DNA of 64,000 bases from positions 62,001 to 126,000 of the forward strand of contig JAIUMV010000005.1 in the NCBI GenBank assembly GCA_022565395.1, in the 5' to 3' direction. This DNA comes from Marinobacter sp. GTDB lineage: Bacteria; Pseudomonadota; Gammaproteobacteria; Pseudomonadales; Oleiphilaceae. This document shows positions 35,232-43,496 of this stretch, piece by piece. A program made the position numbers and the translations under genes. Positions within the stretch are counted from its first letter, which is position 1; the number at the start of each line of letters is the position of its first letter. The notes below the pieces were generated by a model. It was not told the origin of the DNA. It did no database searches and was given only the letters and a program-made list of their open reading frames with translations.

Positions 35232-37658
35232 TTACCTCAGTGCCGTCGGTGAACCCCGTCCTTCAACGGCGGCGAGTTCATCGGCGCTGAGCCAGGCTTG
35301 TAGCGGCTTGCCCAGCACCTCAGCGCAGGCCTTCAGGGCGTGCGCCCAGGTACACTGATTGATGAACAGCATGCCCGGCTCATCCAGGGTGCCACCCCGA
35401 TTGATGTAGCCCAGCACCCGTGAGCGGCTGGCGTCCGGGCACAAGGGCCAGACATAACCGCGGAAAGCCTCGGGGCGCATATGGGTCATGATGACACGGT
35501 GCTTCATACGGCTGGGGAACAGCCGTTCCCGCTCGAAATCCGAGGCGCAGGCGTCTGCTTCCCGCGGGTCGCGGGGGTGCCGGAAGCGCCCGGGCTCCTG
35601 CACATAAACCAGCCGGAAGGGCACGTCATGCTCCCGCAGCCGGCTGGCCGCCCGGATCATTTCCGAGAGCTGGTAGGCGCCGTTGGCAATCAGCATCACC
35701 GGTTCGCCCTTACTGTCATCTTCCTCCACCACCACGGCCCCCTGACGTGCCAGCAATTCGGCTTCACGCTGGTCGAACACGGTTGGGCGATCACGTTTGG
35801 CGATTACCATGCAGCTGATCTGCCCGCGCTGCTGGTAGACCGAAGGCAGTACCGCCAGGGTACTGTTGTAATCTGCCGGGAAGATGACCCGCATACCGTC
35901 CTGCATCTCTGCTAACAAGGCTTCGCAGAAGGTGGTGTCCTGATGGGATTGTTCGTTTTTGCCATTCTCCCAGGTATGGGAGGTGGCAATCACCGGCAAG
36001 CCCAGCCATTGGGGCGGGCGGCCCGCTTCCCGCTGGTGGCGAGCAAAAATCAGTTCCTGCCGGACAGCGCCCAGCATTTTGACGCAGAAGGCCTCATAAC
36101 TGGCCACCAGATTCAGGCCAGCCTTGTTGGCCAGGCAGGCGGACACGACGGCTTCCTCGTTCAGGGCGGTGATAACCTTGCCGTGCAAACACTCCAGCTC
36201 ACTTTCAGGGTCGTTGACCCGGTGTTTGAGGCTGGCGAGTACGCCGCCGAGGCGGTTGCTGGCCAGTTCATCCGGGTTGCCCACCCGGGGCCGCAGGCCG
36301 GGGTTGTCGCTGACCAGAGCCTGGAAGAAATCGTCCACCGCCTGCATGGCGGAGCAACTGCCCTGCTGGTAGGTGATGTCCGGTATGGCGGGTGCAGCGG
36401 GATGCCGTTTGGTAAAGGCGTGGTCCCGTTCCAGTGGCCGTTGCTGTTGTTGGTGCTGAGTCAGCAGGTCAACGGCGTGCTTCAGCTCGGCGGGCTCCAC
36501 CCACAGGGGCGCGACATGGTCGTTGAACAGGGCGCGGGCCTGAGCATCCAGGCGAGGATTGCCAGGCAGGGGCAGGTTATGCGCCTCGTTGCGACCGGCG
36601 CCGTAGAAACCATAGCCTTTGACGGTTTCGGCAATTCCGTAAGGAATGGGCAGCGGGTAATCCCGCCGTCCATGCTGCAAATCGTGTACATAGCCGGATA
36701 GCCGCTGCTCCATGGCATAGAGGGTGCAGACAAAGGCAGCAGGGTCGCGGCCATCAAAGCGGATGGGGTCAAAACCACAACGGCGCAAATGCAGTATGAA
36801 ACCGTCCAGCCCCTCGCGGGTACCCATTTCAGTGCGCTGCTCGATGCGTCGGCCGTTGGCAATCATGATGGGCAGTGCCTGGCCGCAATCTTCATGACGC
36901 CACCAGCGGGGGATCCAGTCGCTGCCGCGCTGCTCTTCCGCGGCACCGTCAGATAGAAAGGCCACCAGTGACTCGCCGGGTAGAGGCATGTGGGCATACT
37001 GCAGTTCGGCAAAGCCCAGGTAGCCGCCTTCAATGATGCCGCCCGCCGTGTGTGGATTGACATGACTGCCCAGTGGGGCCGCTGGTTTGCCATCCGCCTG
37101 CTGCCGATAGCTGTAGAAATCCTGCACCAGGTGGTCAAGGCCCTCGGTACCGCCATAGCGCTCGGCCTGCTCCGGGTGCAGGTTGCCCAGCAGGCAGTTC
37201 AGGGCATCCACCGCCGCCACACAGTGACCCTGGCCCATCAGCCAGCCTCGTGTGCGCCCCGTCAGGTTGTTCAGGGCCAGATAGGCCCCGTAGGCGGGCA
37301 CCATGTTAAGGGCGCCGCCGGTATGCCCTTCGGGTTTATGCTTGAAATCAGCGGCGGCAAGGGGGCTGCCATCCCGATGTACTCTATCGGCATAGGTCAT
37401 ATGGACCACCAGCCAGAGACCGGCGCTGGTCAGCTGATCCAGGGCTGTCAATTGCCGGTACACGCTGTCCAGGTCCGGTTGGTGACCCGCTTCCACCAGC
37501 GCACGCGCAAGCTCCATAACCTGTTGTTGCGTGTCGGGCAGGTGGCGGACGACACCATAGCCGCCACGCCAGCGTGCAAATGCCGGGTGCTGGCGGGCGT
37601 GCTGTTCAAGAGCGTGCACATCGGTAAAGGGTCGGGTCACAAGCATTCTCCCTGGCAT
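35232..37658 (-). CDS. Phosphoketolase-superfamily (XFP-like) TPP enzyme, divergent
   Basis: About 808 residues (from the ATG at 37658; 37646 and 37739 are alternatives, none with a good ribosome site). It has the three-domain XFP architecture. Recognisable parts: MGQGHCVAAVDAL in place of the usual GHGG motif, LSDGAAEEQRG followed by MIANGRRI (TPP-site GDG-N motif with Ser for Gly), NPDELASNRL, and ATSHTWENGKNEQSHQD (cf. phosphoketolase SHQDP). Many catalytic-site residues differ from xylulose-5-P/fructose-6-P phosphoketolase, so a different reaction on pentose phosphates, such as 3-epimerisation, is possible. No phosphotransacetylase or acetate kinase gene is adjacent. Confidence 0.75.
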   Translation of the reverse strand: MPGRMLVTRPFTDVHALEQHARQHPAFARWRGGYGVVRHLPDTQQQVMELARALVEAGHQPDLDSVYRQLTALDQLTSAGLWLVVHMTYADRVHRDGSPLAAADFKHKPEGHTGGALNMVPAYGAYLALNNLTGRTRGWLMGQGHCVAAVDALNCLLGNLHPEQAERYGGTEGLDHLVQDFYSYRQQADGKPAAPLGSHVNPHTAGGIIEGGYLGFAELQYAHMPLPGESLVAFLSDGAAEEQRGSDWIPRWWRHEDCGQALPIMIANGRRIEQRTEMGTREGLDGFILHLRRCGFDPIRFDGRDPAAFVCTLYAMEQRLSGYVHDLQHGRRDYPLPIPYGIAETVKGYGFYGAGRNEAHNLPLPGNPRLDAQARALFNDHVAPLWVEPAELKHAVDLLTQHQQQQRPLERDHAFTKRHPAAPAIPDITYQQGSCSAMQAVDDFFQALVSDNPGLRPRVGNPDELASNRLGGVLASLKHRVNDPESELECLHGKVITALNEEAVVSACLANKAGLNLVASYEAFCVKMLGAVRQELIFARHQREAGRPPQWLGLPVIATSHTWENGKNEQSHQDTTFCEALLAEMQDGMRVIFPADYNSTLAVLPSVYQQRGQISCMVIAKRDRPTVFDQREAELLARQGAVVVEEDDSKGEPVMLIANGAYQLSEMIRAASRLREHDVPFRLVYVQEPGRFRHPRDPREADACASDFERERLFPSRMKHRVIMTHMRPEAFRGYVWPLCPDASRSRVLGYINRGGTLDEPGMLFINQCTWAHALKACAEVLGKPLQAWLSADELAAVEGRGSPTALR

Positions 37659-37807
37659 GTGAGGAATAGGGGTTTGATCATGTTGGGCTACAGTGTAGCG
37701 AGTTTGCCAAGATACACGGCTGACCTGTGTCAACGCCATGGGAAAGGGGCTGATTCATCGCTTCAGACTGGTATAGTGTAACCCTTTGCAATGACCGGAG
37801 CAGGTGG

Positions 37808-38701
37808 ATGGCAGTGCGCAATCAGATCATATGGGTGATTTTACTGTTGCTGTGCAGCAAGGTGATGGCTGCGACACCGGATCCTGATCGCTTGCACCTG
37901 GCATCGGTGACGGCGGCGGTCTCGCCCTTGTCGGGAGATGCTCTGCTGGTGGACAAATACGCTGACCGGGTAGTGCCTATCGCTTCCATCACCAAGGTCA
38001 TGACGGCGCTGGTGGTGCTGGACGCCGGGCTGCCCCTGGATGAGTGGCTGGCGTTTCAGGCCCGTCACAAGCCGGCCCCTGCCAATGCCTATACCCGCAT
38101 CCGGGTTGGCTCCGAACTGCGCCGTCGCGACATGCTGCGGCTGGCGCTGATGTCCTCGGAAAACTTTGCCGCTTACAATCTGGCCCGCCACTACCCCGGT
38201 GGCTATGACGCGTTTATTGCCGCCATGAATGACAAGGCCCGGGAGCTGGGTATGCGGGATACCCGGTTTGTGGACTCCACCGGTCTGTCGGCAGATAACG
38301 TGTCCACGGCTGCTGATCTGGTCAAGCTGGTGCGGGCGGCTATGGCGCAGCCCCTGATCGCACAGTTTTCCACCCAGGGCTACTTCACAGCGAATTTTCG
38401 CCAGCCTCGCTACAGCCTTAATTTCGGCAACACTAACGTGCTGGTGCACCGGGACAGCTGGGGCGTGAGCTTCAGCAAAACCGGCTACCTCACGGAAGCG
38501 GGTCGCTGCCTGGTGATGGTGTCCCAGATGGACGGCGAGGAAGTGATTACCGTGCTATTGGATTCCTTTGGCTCACGCAGCCCCATTGGCGATGCTGGCC
38601 GGGTGCGACGCTGGCTGCAAACTGGAGACAGTGGCCCGGTGGCGGGTGCCGCCCGGGAATATGAACAGCGCAAGAATACCCAGTATGCCCGGGCCCAGTG
38701 A
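37808..38701 (+). CDS. pbpG: D-alanyl-D-alanine endopeptidase, PBP7/PbpG-like
   Basis: Periplasmic low-molecular-weight penicillin-binding protein that cuts peptidoglycan crosslinks. It has 297 residues with a signal peptide (cleaved near VMAA, about 22). The serine-protease motifs are complete: SITK (about 59-62), SSEN (about 117-120) and KTGY (about 222-225). GGAG lies upstream of the ATG. It is followed 10 bases later by the asparaginase-domain gene, so they may be cotranscribed. Confidence 0.92.
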   Translation: MAVRNQIIWVILLLLCSKVMAATPDPDRLHLASVTAAVSPLSGDALLVDKYADRVVPIASITKVMTALVVLDAGLPLDEWLAFQARHKPAPANAYTRIRVGSELRRRDMLRLALMSSENFAAYNLARHYPGGYDAFIAAMNDKARELGMRDTRFVDSTGLSADNVSTAADLVKLVRAAMAQPLIAQFSTQGYFTANFRQPRYSLNFGNTNVLVHRDSWGVSFSKTGYLTEAGRCLVMVSQMDGEEVITVLLDSFGSRSPIGDAGRVRRWLQTGDSGPVAGAAREYEQRKNTQYARAQ

Positions 38702-38711
38702 GGATAGCTCC

Positions 38712-39212
38712 ATGACCATTGCTGTGATCACCACCGGGGGCACCATCGACAAGATTTACCATGACGCTGCCAGCGATTTTCAGGTGGGGGACAGCCTGCT
38801 GCCCCGTATCCTGCAGGAGGCTGGTGTGGAACAGGTGGAATCGGTCACCGAGGCGCTGCGCAAAGACAGCCTGGAGATGACCGCGGCGGACCGGCAGCAT
38901 GTGCTGGCGCTGGTGCAGGCGAGCAACGCCCGCCACATACTGATAACCCACGGCACGGATACCATGGTGGATACCGCCCAGGTACTGGCGGCGGTTGCGG
39001 ACAAGACCATTGTACTGACCGGCGCCATGCGACCCGCCCGGATGCGGGACAGTGATGCTGCCTTTAACGTGGGCTTTGCCCTGGCGGCCGTGCAGTTATT
39101 GCCGCCGGGGGTCTGGATTGCCATGAATGGCCGCTGCTTTCGCCCCGATGAGGTGCGCAAGAATCGGGCGGCCCACCGTTTTGAAGCGGTCAGTCCTCGG
39201 CAAACTGACTGA
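38712..39212 (+). CDS. Short asparaginase-domain protein
   Basis: A 166-residue protein equivalent to only the N-terminal domain of L-asparaginase (usually ~330 residues). The first active-site Thr motif ITTGGTIDK (6-14) and the second THGTDTM (about 79-85) are both present, so the catalytic threonines are conserved, but the C-terminal domain is absent. GAGGA precedes the ATG. The end is not a frameshift: no continuation of the domain is seen in other frames. Short forms like this recur in gammaproteobacteria, so it is likely a real family. The tail overlaps the convergent rsuA end by 23 bases. Confidence 0.82.
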   Translation: MTIAVITTGGTIDKIYHDAASDFQVGDSLLPRILQEAGVEQVESVTEALRKDSLEMTAADRQHVLALVQASNARHILITHGTDTMVDTAQVLAAVADKTIVLTGAMRPARMRDSDAAFNVGFALAAVQLLPPGVWIAMNGRCFRPDEVRKNRAAHRFEAVSPRQTD

Positions 39213-39888
39213 CTTCCTGCGCAGTCAGGGGACGGTAGTCCCCTGGCGCCAGCGCTGGATCCAGCACAATATCTCCGACCTGCACCCGGTGCAGGCGTTC
39301 AACATGACTGCCCACGGCTGCCAGCATACGCTTGACCTGATGGTAACGACCTTCGGTCAGGGTCAGGTGAATGCAATGGGTGTCCATAACGGTCACCTTG
39401 GCGGGTCGGGTGGGTTTGTCCTCACCCTTCAGCATCAGCCCGCTCTCCAGCTGCTGAATGGCTTTTTCCGCCAGGGGTTCTGGCAAAGTCACCTGATAGA
39501 CTTTCGGGCACTGGCGCCGTGGTGAGGTGGCCCGGTGTAACCAGTGGCCGTCAGTAGTCAGTAGCAACAGGCCGGTGGTATCCCGGTCCAGCCGCCCGAC
39601 AATGCGCAGGCCGGGCCGCATGTCAGCGGGAAACAGGCTCAGCACTGTGGCGTGCTCGGGGTCTTCAGTGGCGCTGACCACGCCGGCCGGCTTGTGCAGC
39701 ATGTAGTAGCGCTCACCGGGCAGGTTCAGTAACTGCCCGGCCAGGCTGACTTGTTCGTGACCACGAATCTGCGTGGCCGCGCGCTGGCAGGGCTCCCCAT
39801 CAACAAACACGTCGCCGCCCTGTATGGCGCGCTTGGCTTCTTTGCGGGTCAGGCCGCTGCTGCTGGCGACAAAGTTATCCAGACGCAT
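39190..39888 (-). CDS. rsuA: 16S rRNA pseudouridine(516) synthase RsuA
   Basis: Converts U516 of 16S rRNA to pseudouridine. It has 232 residues from the ATG at 39888, which overlaps the upstream gene's stop as TGATG and has GGAGG 10 bases before; an in-frame TTG at 39897 is too close to the ribosome site. The S4-like N-terminal domain MRLDNFVASSSGLTRKEAKRAI is followed by the catalytic motif GRLDRDTTGLLLLTTDG (Asp about 100) and YHQVKRMLAAVG. The overlap indicates coupling with the upstream hydrolase. Confidence 0.93.
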   Translation of the reverse strand: MRLDNFVASSSGLTRKEAKRAIQGGDVFVDGEPCQRAATQIRGHEQVSLAGQLLNLPGERYYMLHKPAGVVSATEDPEHATVLSLFPADMRPGLRIVGRLDRDTTGLLLLTTDGHWLHRATSPRRQCPKVYQVTLPEPLAEKAIQQLESGLMLKGEDKPTRPAKVTVMDTHCIHLTLTEGRYHQVKRMLAAVGSHVERLHRVQVGDIVLDPALAPGDYRPLTAQEVSQFAED

Positions 39889-40922
39889 CAGCTGCAAACC
39901 TCCACACTACTGGCCAGCTCCAGGGAACCCAGGCAGAACACCGGGTCCAGCACCAGGGCGCGGCGCAACAATCGTATCAACAGGGTCATATCGGGCAGCT
40001 GCATGGGTTGGCGGGTGCTGGCGACAGGCTGCCAGCCCTGAGGCTTACGCTCGGCAATAACAAAGGTAAAAGGGTAGCTGCCGGGCATGCCCAGGCGGAT
40101 GTCCGTCACCAGTAACTGCCCCTGTTGCTCCTCGTAATGCAGAAAGTCACCGGCAAACCATTGCAACCGCTGATTGTCCGGCAGTGTTGCCGCTTCTGCC
40201 GCGAGTGCCGGGTTGCGGGGAAAACGCTGAACTGCCAGAGGCTTGTCGCCATCCAGCAGCCCCACGATCAATTCATATTGGGTGTCATCGGTCACACTGG
40301 TCACTCGCCACAGCAGTGTGCCCATGGGCATGGGTTGTACCAGTCTGGGGGCTGCGTCAATGCCGAGCTCAGTCAGCACCGGCAAGGCCTTGTGGGTCGC
40401 CCACTGTTGTGCGATCAGGCCCCAGCCCAGATACAGGCTGGACACCAGCAGGCCCAGGCTGGCGGTACGGACCATACCCGCGGGGCGCCAGCAGGCCCAG
40501 GCGATGGCTGCGAGCAAGGGCAGTGTGTAAAAGGGGTCAATAATGTAGATGGTGGACAGGTTCACCGGCGCGCCGAAGGGCCAGAACAACTGGGTACCGT
40601 AGGTGGTCAGGGCGTCCAGTAGCGGATGGGTAAGCAGTGCCAGCAACGTAAAGGCTGCCCAGCGACCCAAGCCTATTTGCGGTCGCCAGCGGGCGAGCAG
40701 GGCCGCCAGAATCAGCGCCAGGGGTGTCAACACCAGCAGGGAGTGGCTGAAGCCCCGGTGCTCGGTATAGTTGGCGACGGCGTCACCAAAGTCGAGCAAT
40801 ACATCCAGATCCGGCAGGGTGGCCAGCAAGGCGCCGCCGAGCAGAGCGGCCCGCCCCAGCTGTTTGCCAAGCACGGCGCCGCCGATGGCGGCACCCAAGG
40901 CGGCCTGGGTTACCGAATCCAT
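39888..40922 (-). CDS. Membrane-bound metal-dependent hydrolase (YdjM/DUF457 family)
   Basis: A 344-residue inner-membrane protein. The family motif TLPDLDVLLDF (about 34-44) and EHRGFSHSLL (about 54-63), with LLTHPLLDALTTYGTQLFWPF (about 95-115), supply the His/Asp metal ligands. Five or six membrane segments are followed by a ~130-residue periplasmic-type C-terminal domain. Substrate unknown. No ribosome site is apparent before the ATG. It is coupled to rsuA. Confidence 0.85.
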   Translation of the reverse strand: MDSVTQAALGAAIGGAVLGKQLGRAALLGGALLATLPDLDVLLDFGDAVANYTEHRGFSHSLLVLTPLALILAALLARWRPQIGLGRWAAFTLLALLTHPLLDALTTYGTQLFWPFGAPVNLSTIYIIDPFYTLPLLAAIAWACWRPAGMVRTASLGLLVSSLYLGWGLIAQQWATHKALPVLTELGIDAAPRLVQPMPMGTLLWRVTSVTDDTQYELIVGLLDGDKPLAVQRFPRNPALAAEAATLPDNQRLQWFAGDFLHYEEQQGQLLVTDIRLGMPGSYPFTFVIAERKPQGWQPVASTRQPMQLPDMTLLIRLLRRALVLDPVFCLGSLELASSVEVCS

Positions 40923-40980
40923 AAAACAGGTTCAACATGGGGCAGAGTGGCGATCATAGCTACAGGTCCGGCAAGTGGTG

Positions 40981-41006
40981 AGCAGGCATGACGATTCATG
41001 CCTGCT
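40981..41006. terminator. Hairpin between the transglycosylase and hydrolase genes
   Basis: AGCAGGCATG and CATGCCTGCT form a perfect 10-bp stem with a 6-base loop, 120 bases past the transglycosylase stop. It lacks a U-tract on either strand, so its function is uncertain. Confidence 0.45.
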
Positions 41007-41125
41007 GACTCATCCGTGCATTGGTAAGTCATCCTCACTTACCTTGGTACATAGTCATACGGTTGGCGTTGGCAGACTGGAGGCGTGCTGTCATGACGTG
41101 ATACCAGCCAGGGCCAGCAAGTGCC

Positions 41126-42340
41126 TCAGCTCTGTGTGGCGCCCAGTTCTATACCCAGAGACTGGAACACGCGGCCGTCGGGGTAGCCGTCGGCAATCAT
41201 GCCGGCGTCATGCTGGTAGCGGCGCACGGCATTGCGAGTGGCCGGCCCCATCACCCCGTCTGCGGTGCCACTGTCAAAACCACGTTCGTTGAGGGCCTGC
41301 TGCAGCGCCTTGATGTCGTCGCGGGCCAGTGGCCTGTGGTCTTCCGGTGGCGGGGTGTGCAGTTTGCCTGCGCCTGCGATGCGATCAGCCAGATGGCCTA
41401 CCGCAATGGCGTAGAACTCGGAGCGGTTCCAGCCCATGATTACATTGAAATTATGGTATGCCAGGAACGCGGGGCCGCGATGACCTGCGGGTACAATCAA
41501 GCGGGCTTCCAGATCAATATCCGCCACCGGGTGACCGAAGACATCGGTTACGCCCAGGGCGCGCCAAGCCTGCAGAGAGCGCCGCTTGCCATCGGCCAGG
41601 GCGTAGTCAAACCCGGCAGGCAGGATGACCTCGCGGCCCCAGCGGTAGTCGTTATCCCAGCCCATGCTGCGCAGGAAGTTGCCGGCCGACATCATGGCAT
41701 CGGGAATGCTGTTCCACAGGTCACGGCGACCGTCGCCGTCGGCATCTACCGCATAGCGCAGGAATACTGAGGGCATGAACTGCATATGCCCCATGGCGCC
41801 TGCCCAGGAACCTTCCATCTGGGACAGGGGAATGGCGCCTTCATCGATAATCTTCAGGGCGGAAATCAACTCGCCGGTAAAGTAGGTGCTGCGACGGGGG
41901 TCGCAGGCCAGGGTGGCCAGCGAGCTGGGTACTGACATGCGGCCAAAAAAACTACCAAAGTTGGTTTCCAGACCCCAGAAGGACACCAGGTAGGCGGGTG
42001 GGATACCGGTTTCACGGTGCACCCGGGCCAGCAGCTCGCGATGGGTCTGCAACATTTCCCGTCCTCGCTGCACCCGGGCATCGTTGACCCGGCGATTGAG
42101 GTAGTCGGCAAACGTGGTGGTGAACTCCGGCTGCCGCCGGTCCAGCTCGATAACCCGGTCGATATGCTCCACTTGTGCCAGGACCTCGCGGGCGGTGTCA
42201 GGTGACACGCCCTGGCTGACAGCTTGTTGTTCAATGCGTGCGACACACTGATCGAAATCCTCCTGGCTGGCCTGGGCCAGGGGGCTGGCCAGCAATGGCA
42301 GGCTGAGGCAAAGGGGGGCAAGCAGGCGAGTCGGGCGCAT
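41126..42340 (-). CDS. Lytic murein transglycosylase, MltB family with PG-binding domain
   Basis: Cleaves the MurNAc-GlcNAc bond of peptidoglycan in the periplasm, leaving anhydro ends. It has 404 residues: signal peptide (to PLAQA, about 24), SLT_2/MltB catalytic domain with FWGLETNFGSFFG (catalytic Glu about 126), GSWAGAMGHMQFMPS and DADGDGRRDLW, then a C-terminal PG_binding_1 domain (about 340-400, ALNERGFDSGTADGVMGPATRNAV). No lipobox, so it is the soluble form. Confidence 0.93.
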   Translation of the reverse strand: MRPTRLLAPLCLSLPLLASPLAQASQEDFDQCVARIEQQAVSQGVSPDTAREVLAQVEHIDRVIELDRRQPEFTTTFADYLNRRVNDARVQRGREMLQTHRELLARVHRETGIPPAYLVSFWGLETNFGSFFGRMSVPSSLATLACDPRRSTYFTGELISALKIIDEGAIPLSQMEGSWAGAMGHMQFMPSVFLRYAVDADGDGRRDLWNSIPDAMMSAGNFLRSMGWDNDYRWGREVILPAGFDYALADGKRRSLQAWRALGVTDVFGHPVADIDLEARLIVPAGHRGPAFLAYHNFNVIMGWNRSEFYAIAVGHLADRIAGAGKLHTPPPEDHRPLARDDIKALQQALNERGFDSGTADGVMGPATRNAVRRYQHDAGMIADGYPDGRVFQSLGIELGATQS

Positions 42341-42624
42341 AGGTGGTGTTCGTCCGTAAGCTGAGGTTCAGGCGGTACTGTTGGCAATCATGGTAACGGG
42401 TTTTTGCGGTGCTGCCAGCCTTACCTGGCGGGTTGATCATGACAATCCTGTAAGCCGGGGTGGCTGGCAGCCAGGCAACACCGTGTCACGATGAATGGAC
42501 TATAGTTAAGAGATTGTTCCGTGCGGCCTCCGGCCCGTGCAAAGCGTATAGACGCCACCGGCCCCGGTACTGGTCGGCGTTGTATCCTGTTCCGGATGTG
42601 GTGTGTAACTAGAAGGCGGAGCCG
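42341..42624. other. Divergent intergenic region, transglycosylase / response regulator
   Basis: Contains a widely spaced inverted repeat (GCTGCCAGCC at 42411-42420 and GGCTGGCAGC at 42462-42471) and a TATAGT box at 42501-42506 that could be the -10 of the response-regulator promoter. No open frame or Pho box was recognised. Confidence 0.35.
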
Positions 42625-43488
42625 ATGGCCTTGTTGAAAGCCCTGGTAGTAGATGATGCAAGTTTTGTTCGTGACCTGGTGAAGCGTACGGTGCGCAGTC
42701 GCTTCCCGGTGATTGAAGTGACTGAGGCACAGAATGGCAAGCGAGCGCAGTCCCTGATGTCAGTGAACAATTTTGACCTGATCCTGTGTGATTGGGAAAT
42801 GCCGGAAATGTCGGGGCTGGAGTTGCTGCGCTGGATGCGTCAGCACGAAGACTATCAGCGCATACCCTTTATCATGATCACCAGCCGGGGCGACAAAAGC
42901 CACGTGGTGGAAGCCATCAAGGAAGGTGTGTCGGAATATCTGGGTAAACCCTTCAGTCCGGAGGGGCTGAGCAAAAAGATTATCAAGGTCATGGGGCGCC
43001 GCCTCAAAGACGCCATGGGGCGGGCTGGCAAGTCCGTGGAGCCGGTGGCGGATGCGTTCAAAGAGTCTGCAGAGCTGCTCACCCGCAAAGTGGAGAAGCC
43101 CGCCGAAGCAGCACCGGCAGTAACGGCGGCGCCGCCCGCGTCGGCGGGCAAGCGGCCTGCTGTTGACAGCCGGGTGCGTGGCTTGGCGGTAGTGCGCTTT
43201 GCGGATGCCACCCTGAAGTCCGTGGTCAAGGATATTTCGCTGACGGAAATCAAGGTGATTGCCAAGCGTGATCAGGTGTTCCCCGGCATTCTGGATCAGG
43301 CTGTGGTGGATCTGGAAGTGTCCGAGTCCGATGTGGCGCGGCTGAACGGTTACGTACACCTGTTACAGGCCGTGGACAAGCGCCAGGACACGGACTTTGT
43401 CAGCCTGGTGATCCGTTTCGTGGATGAGGATCCGAAGAAACTGGAGGATCTGTCGAAGGTTATCGCCCGCTTCCGCCTTGGCGGCTGA
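42625..43488 (+). CDS. CheY-like response regulator with PilZ-like C-terminal domain
   Basis: A 287-residue protein with a receiver domain (1-125: VVDDASFVRD, phospho-Asp in LILCDWEMPEMSG at about 55, conserved Lys in YLGKPFS), an Ala/Pro-rich linker (about 150-180), and a C-terminal domain resembling PilZ (SRVRGLAVVRFADATLKSVVKDIS) but without an obvious RxxxR c-di-GMP motif. It has no DNA-binding domain. GGAG precedes the ATG. It is convergent with phoR. A similar regulator lies next to phoR in Pseudomonas, so the neighbourhood looks ancestral. Output unknown. Confidence 0.82.
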   Translation: MALLKALVVDDASFVRDLVKRTVRSRFPVIEVTEAQNGKRAQSLMSVNNFDLILCDWEMPEMSGLELLRWMRQHEDYQRIPFIMITSRGDKSHVVEAIKEGVSEYLGKPFSPEGLSKKIIKVMGRRLKDAMGRAGKSVEPVADAFKESAELLTRKVEKPAEAAPAVTAAPPASAGKRPAVDSRVRGLAVVRFADATLKSVVKDISLTEIKVIAKRDQVFPGILDQAVVDLEVSESDVARLNGYVHLLQAVDKRQDTDFVSLVIRFVDEDPKKLEDLSKVIARFRLGG

Positions 43489-43496
43489 GCCGGGGG

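Noticed and set aside
37680-37740. Sigma70 promoter for the phosphoketolase-like gene (TTGACA on the minus strand at about 37731)
   Set aside because: No acceptable -10 at 16-18 bases; TACACT is about 30 bases away.
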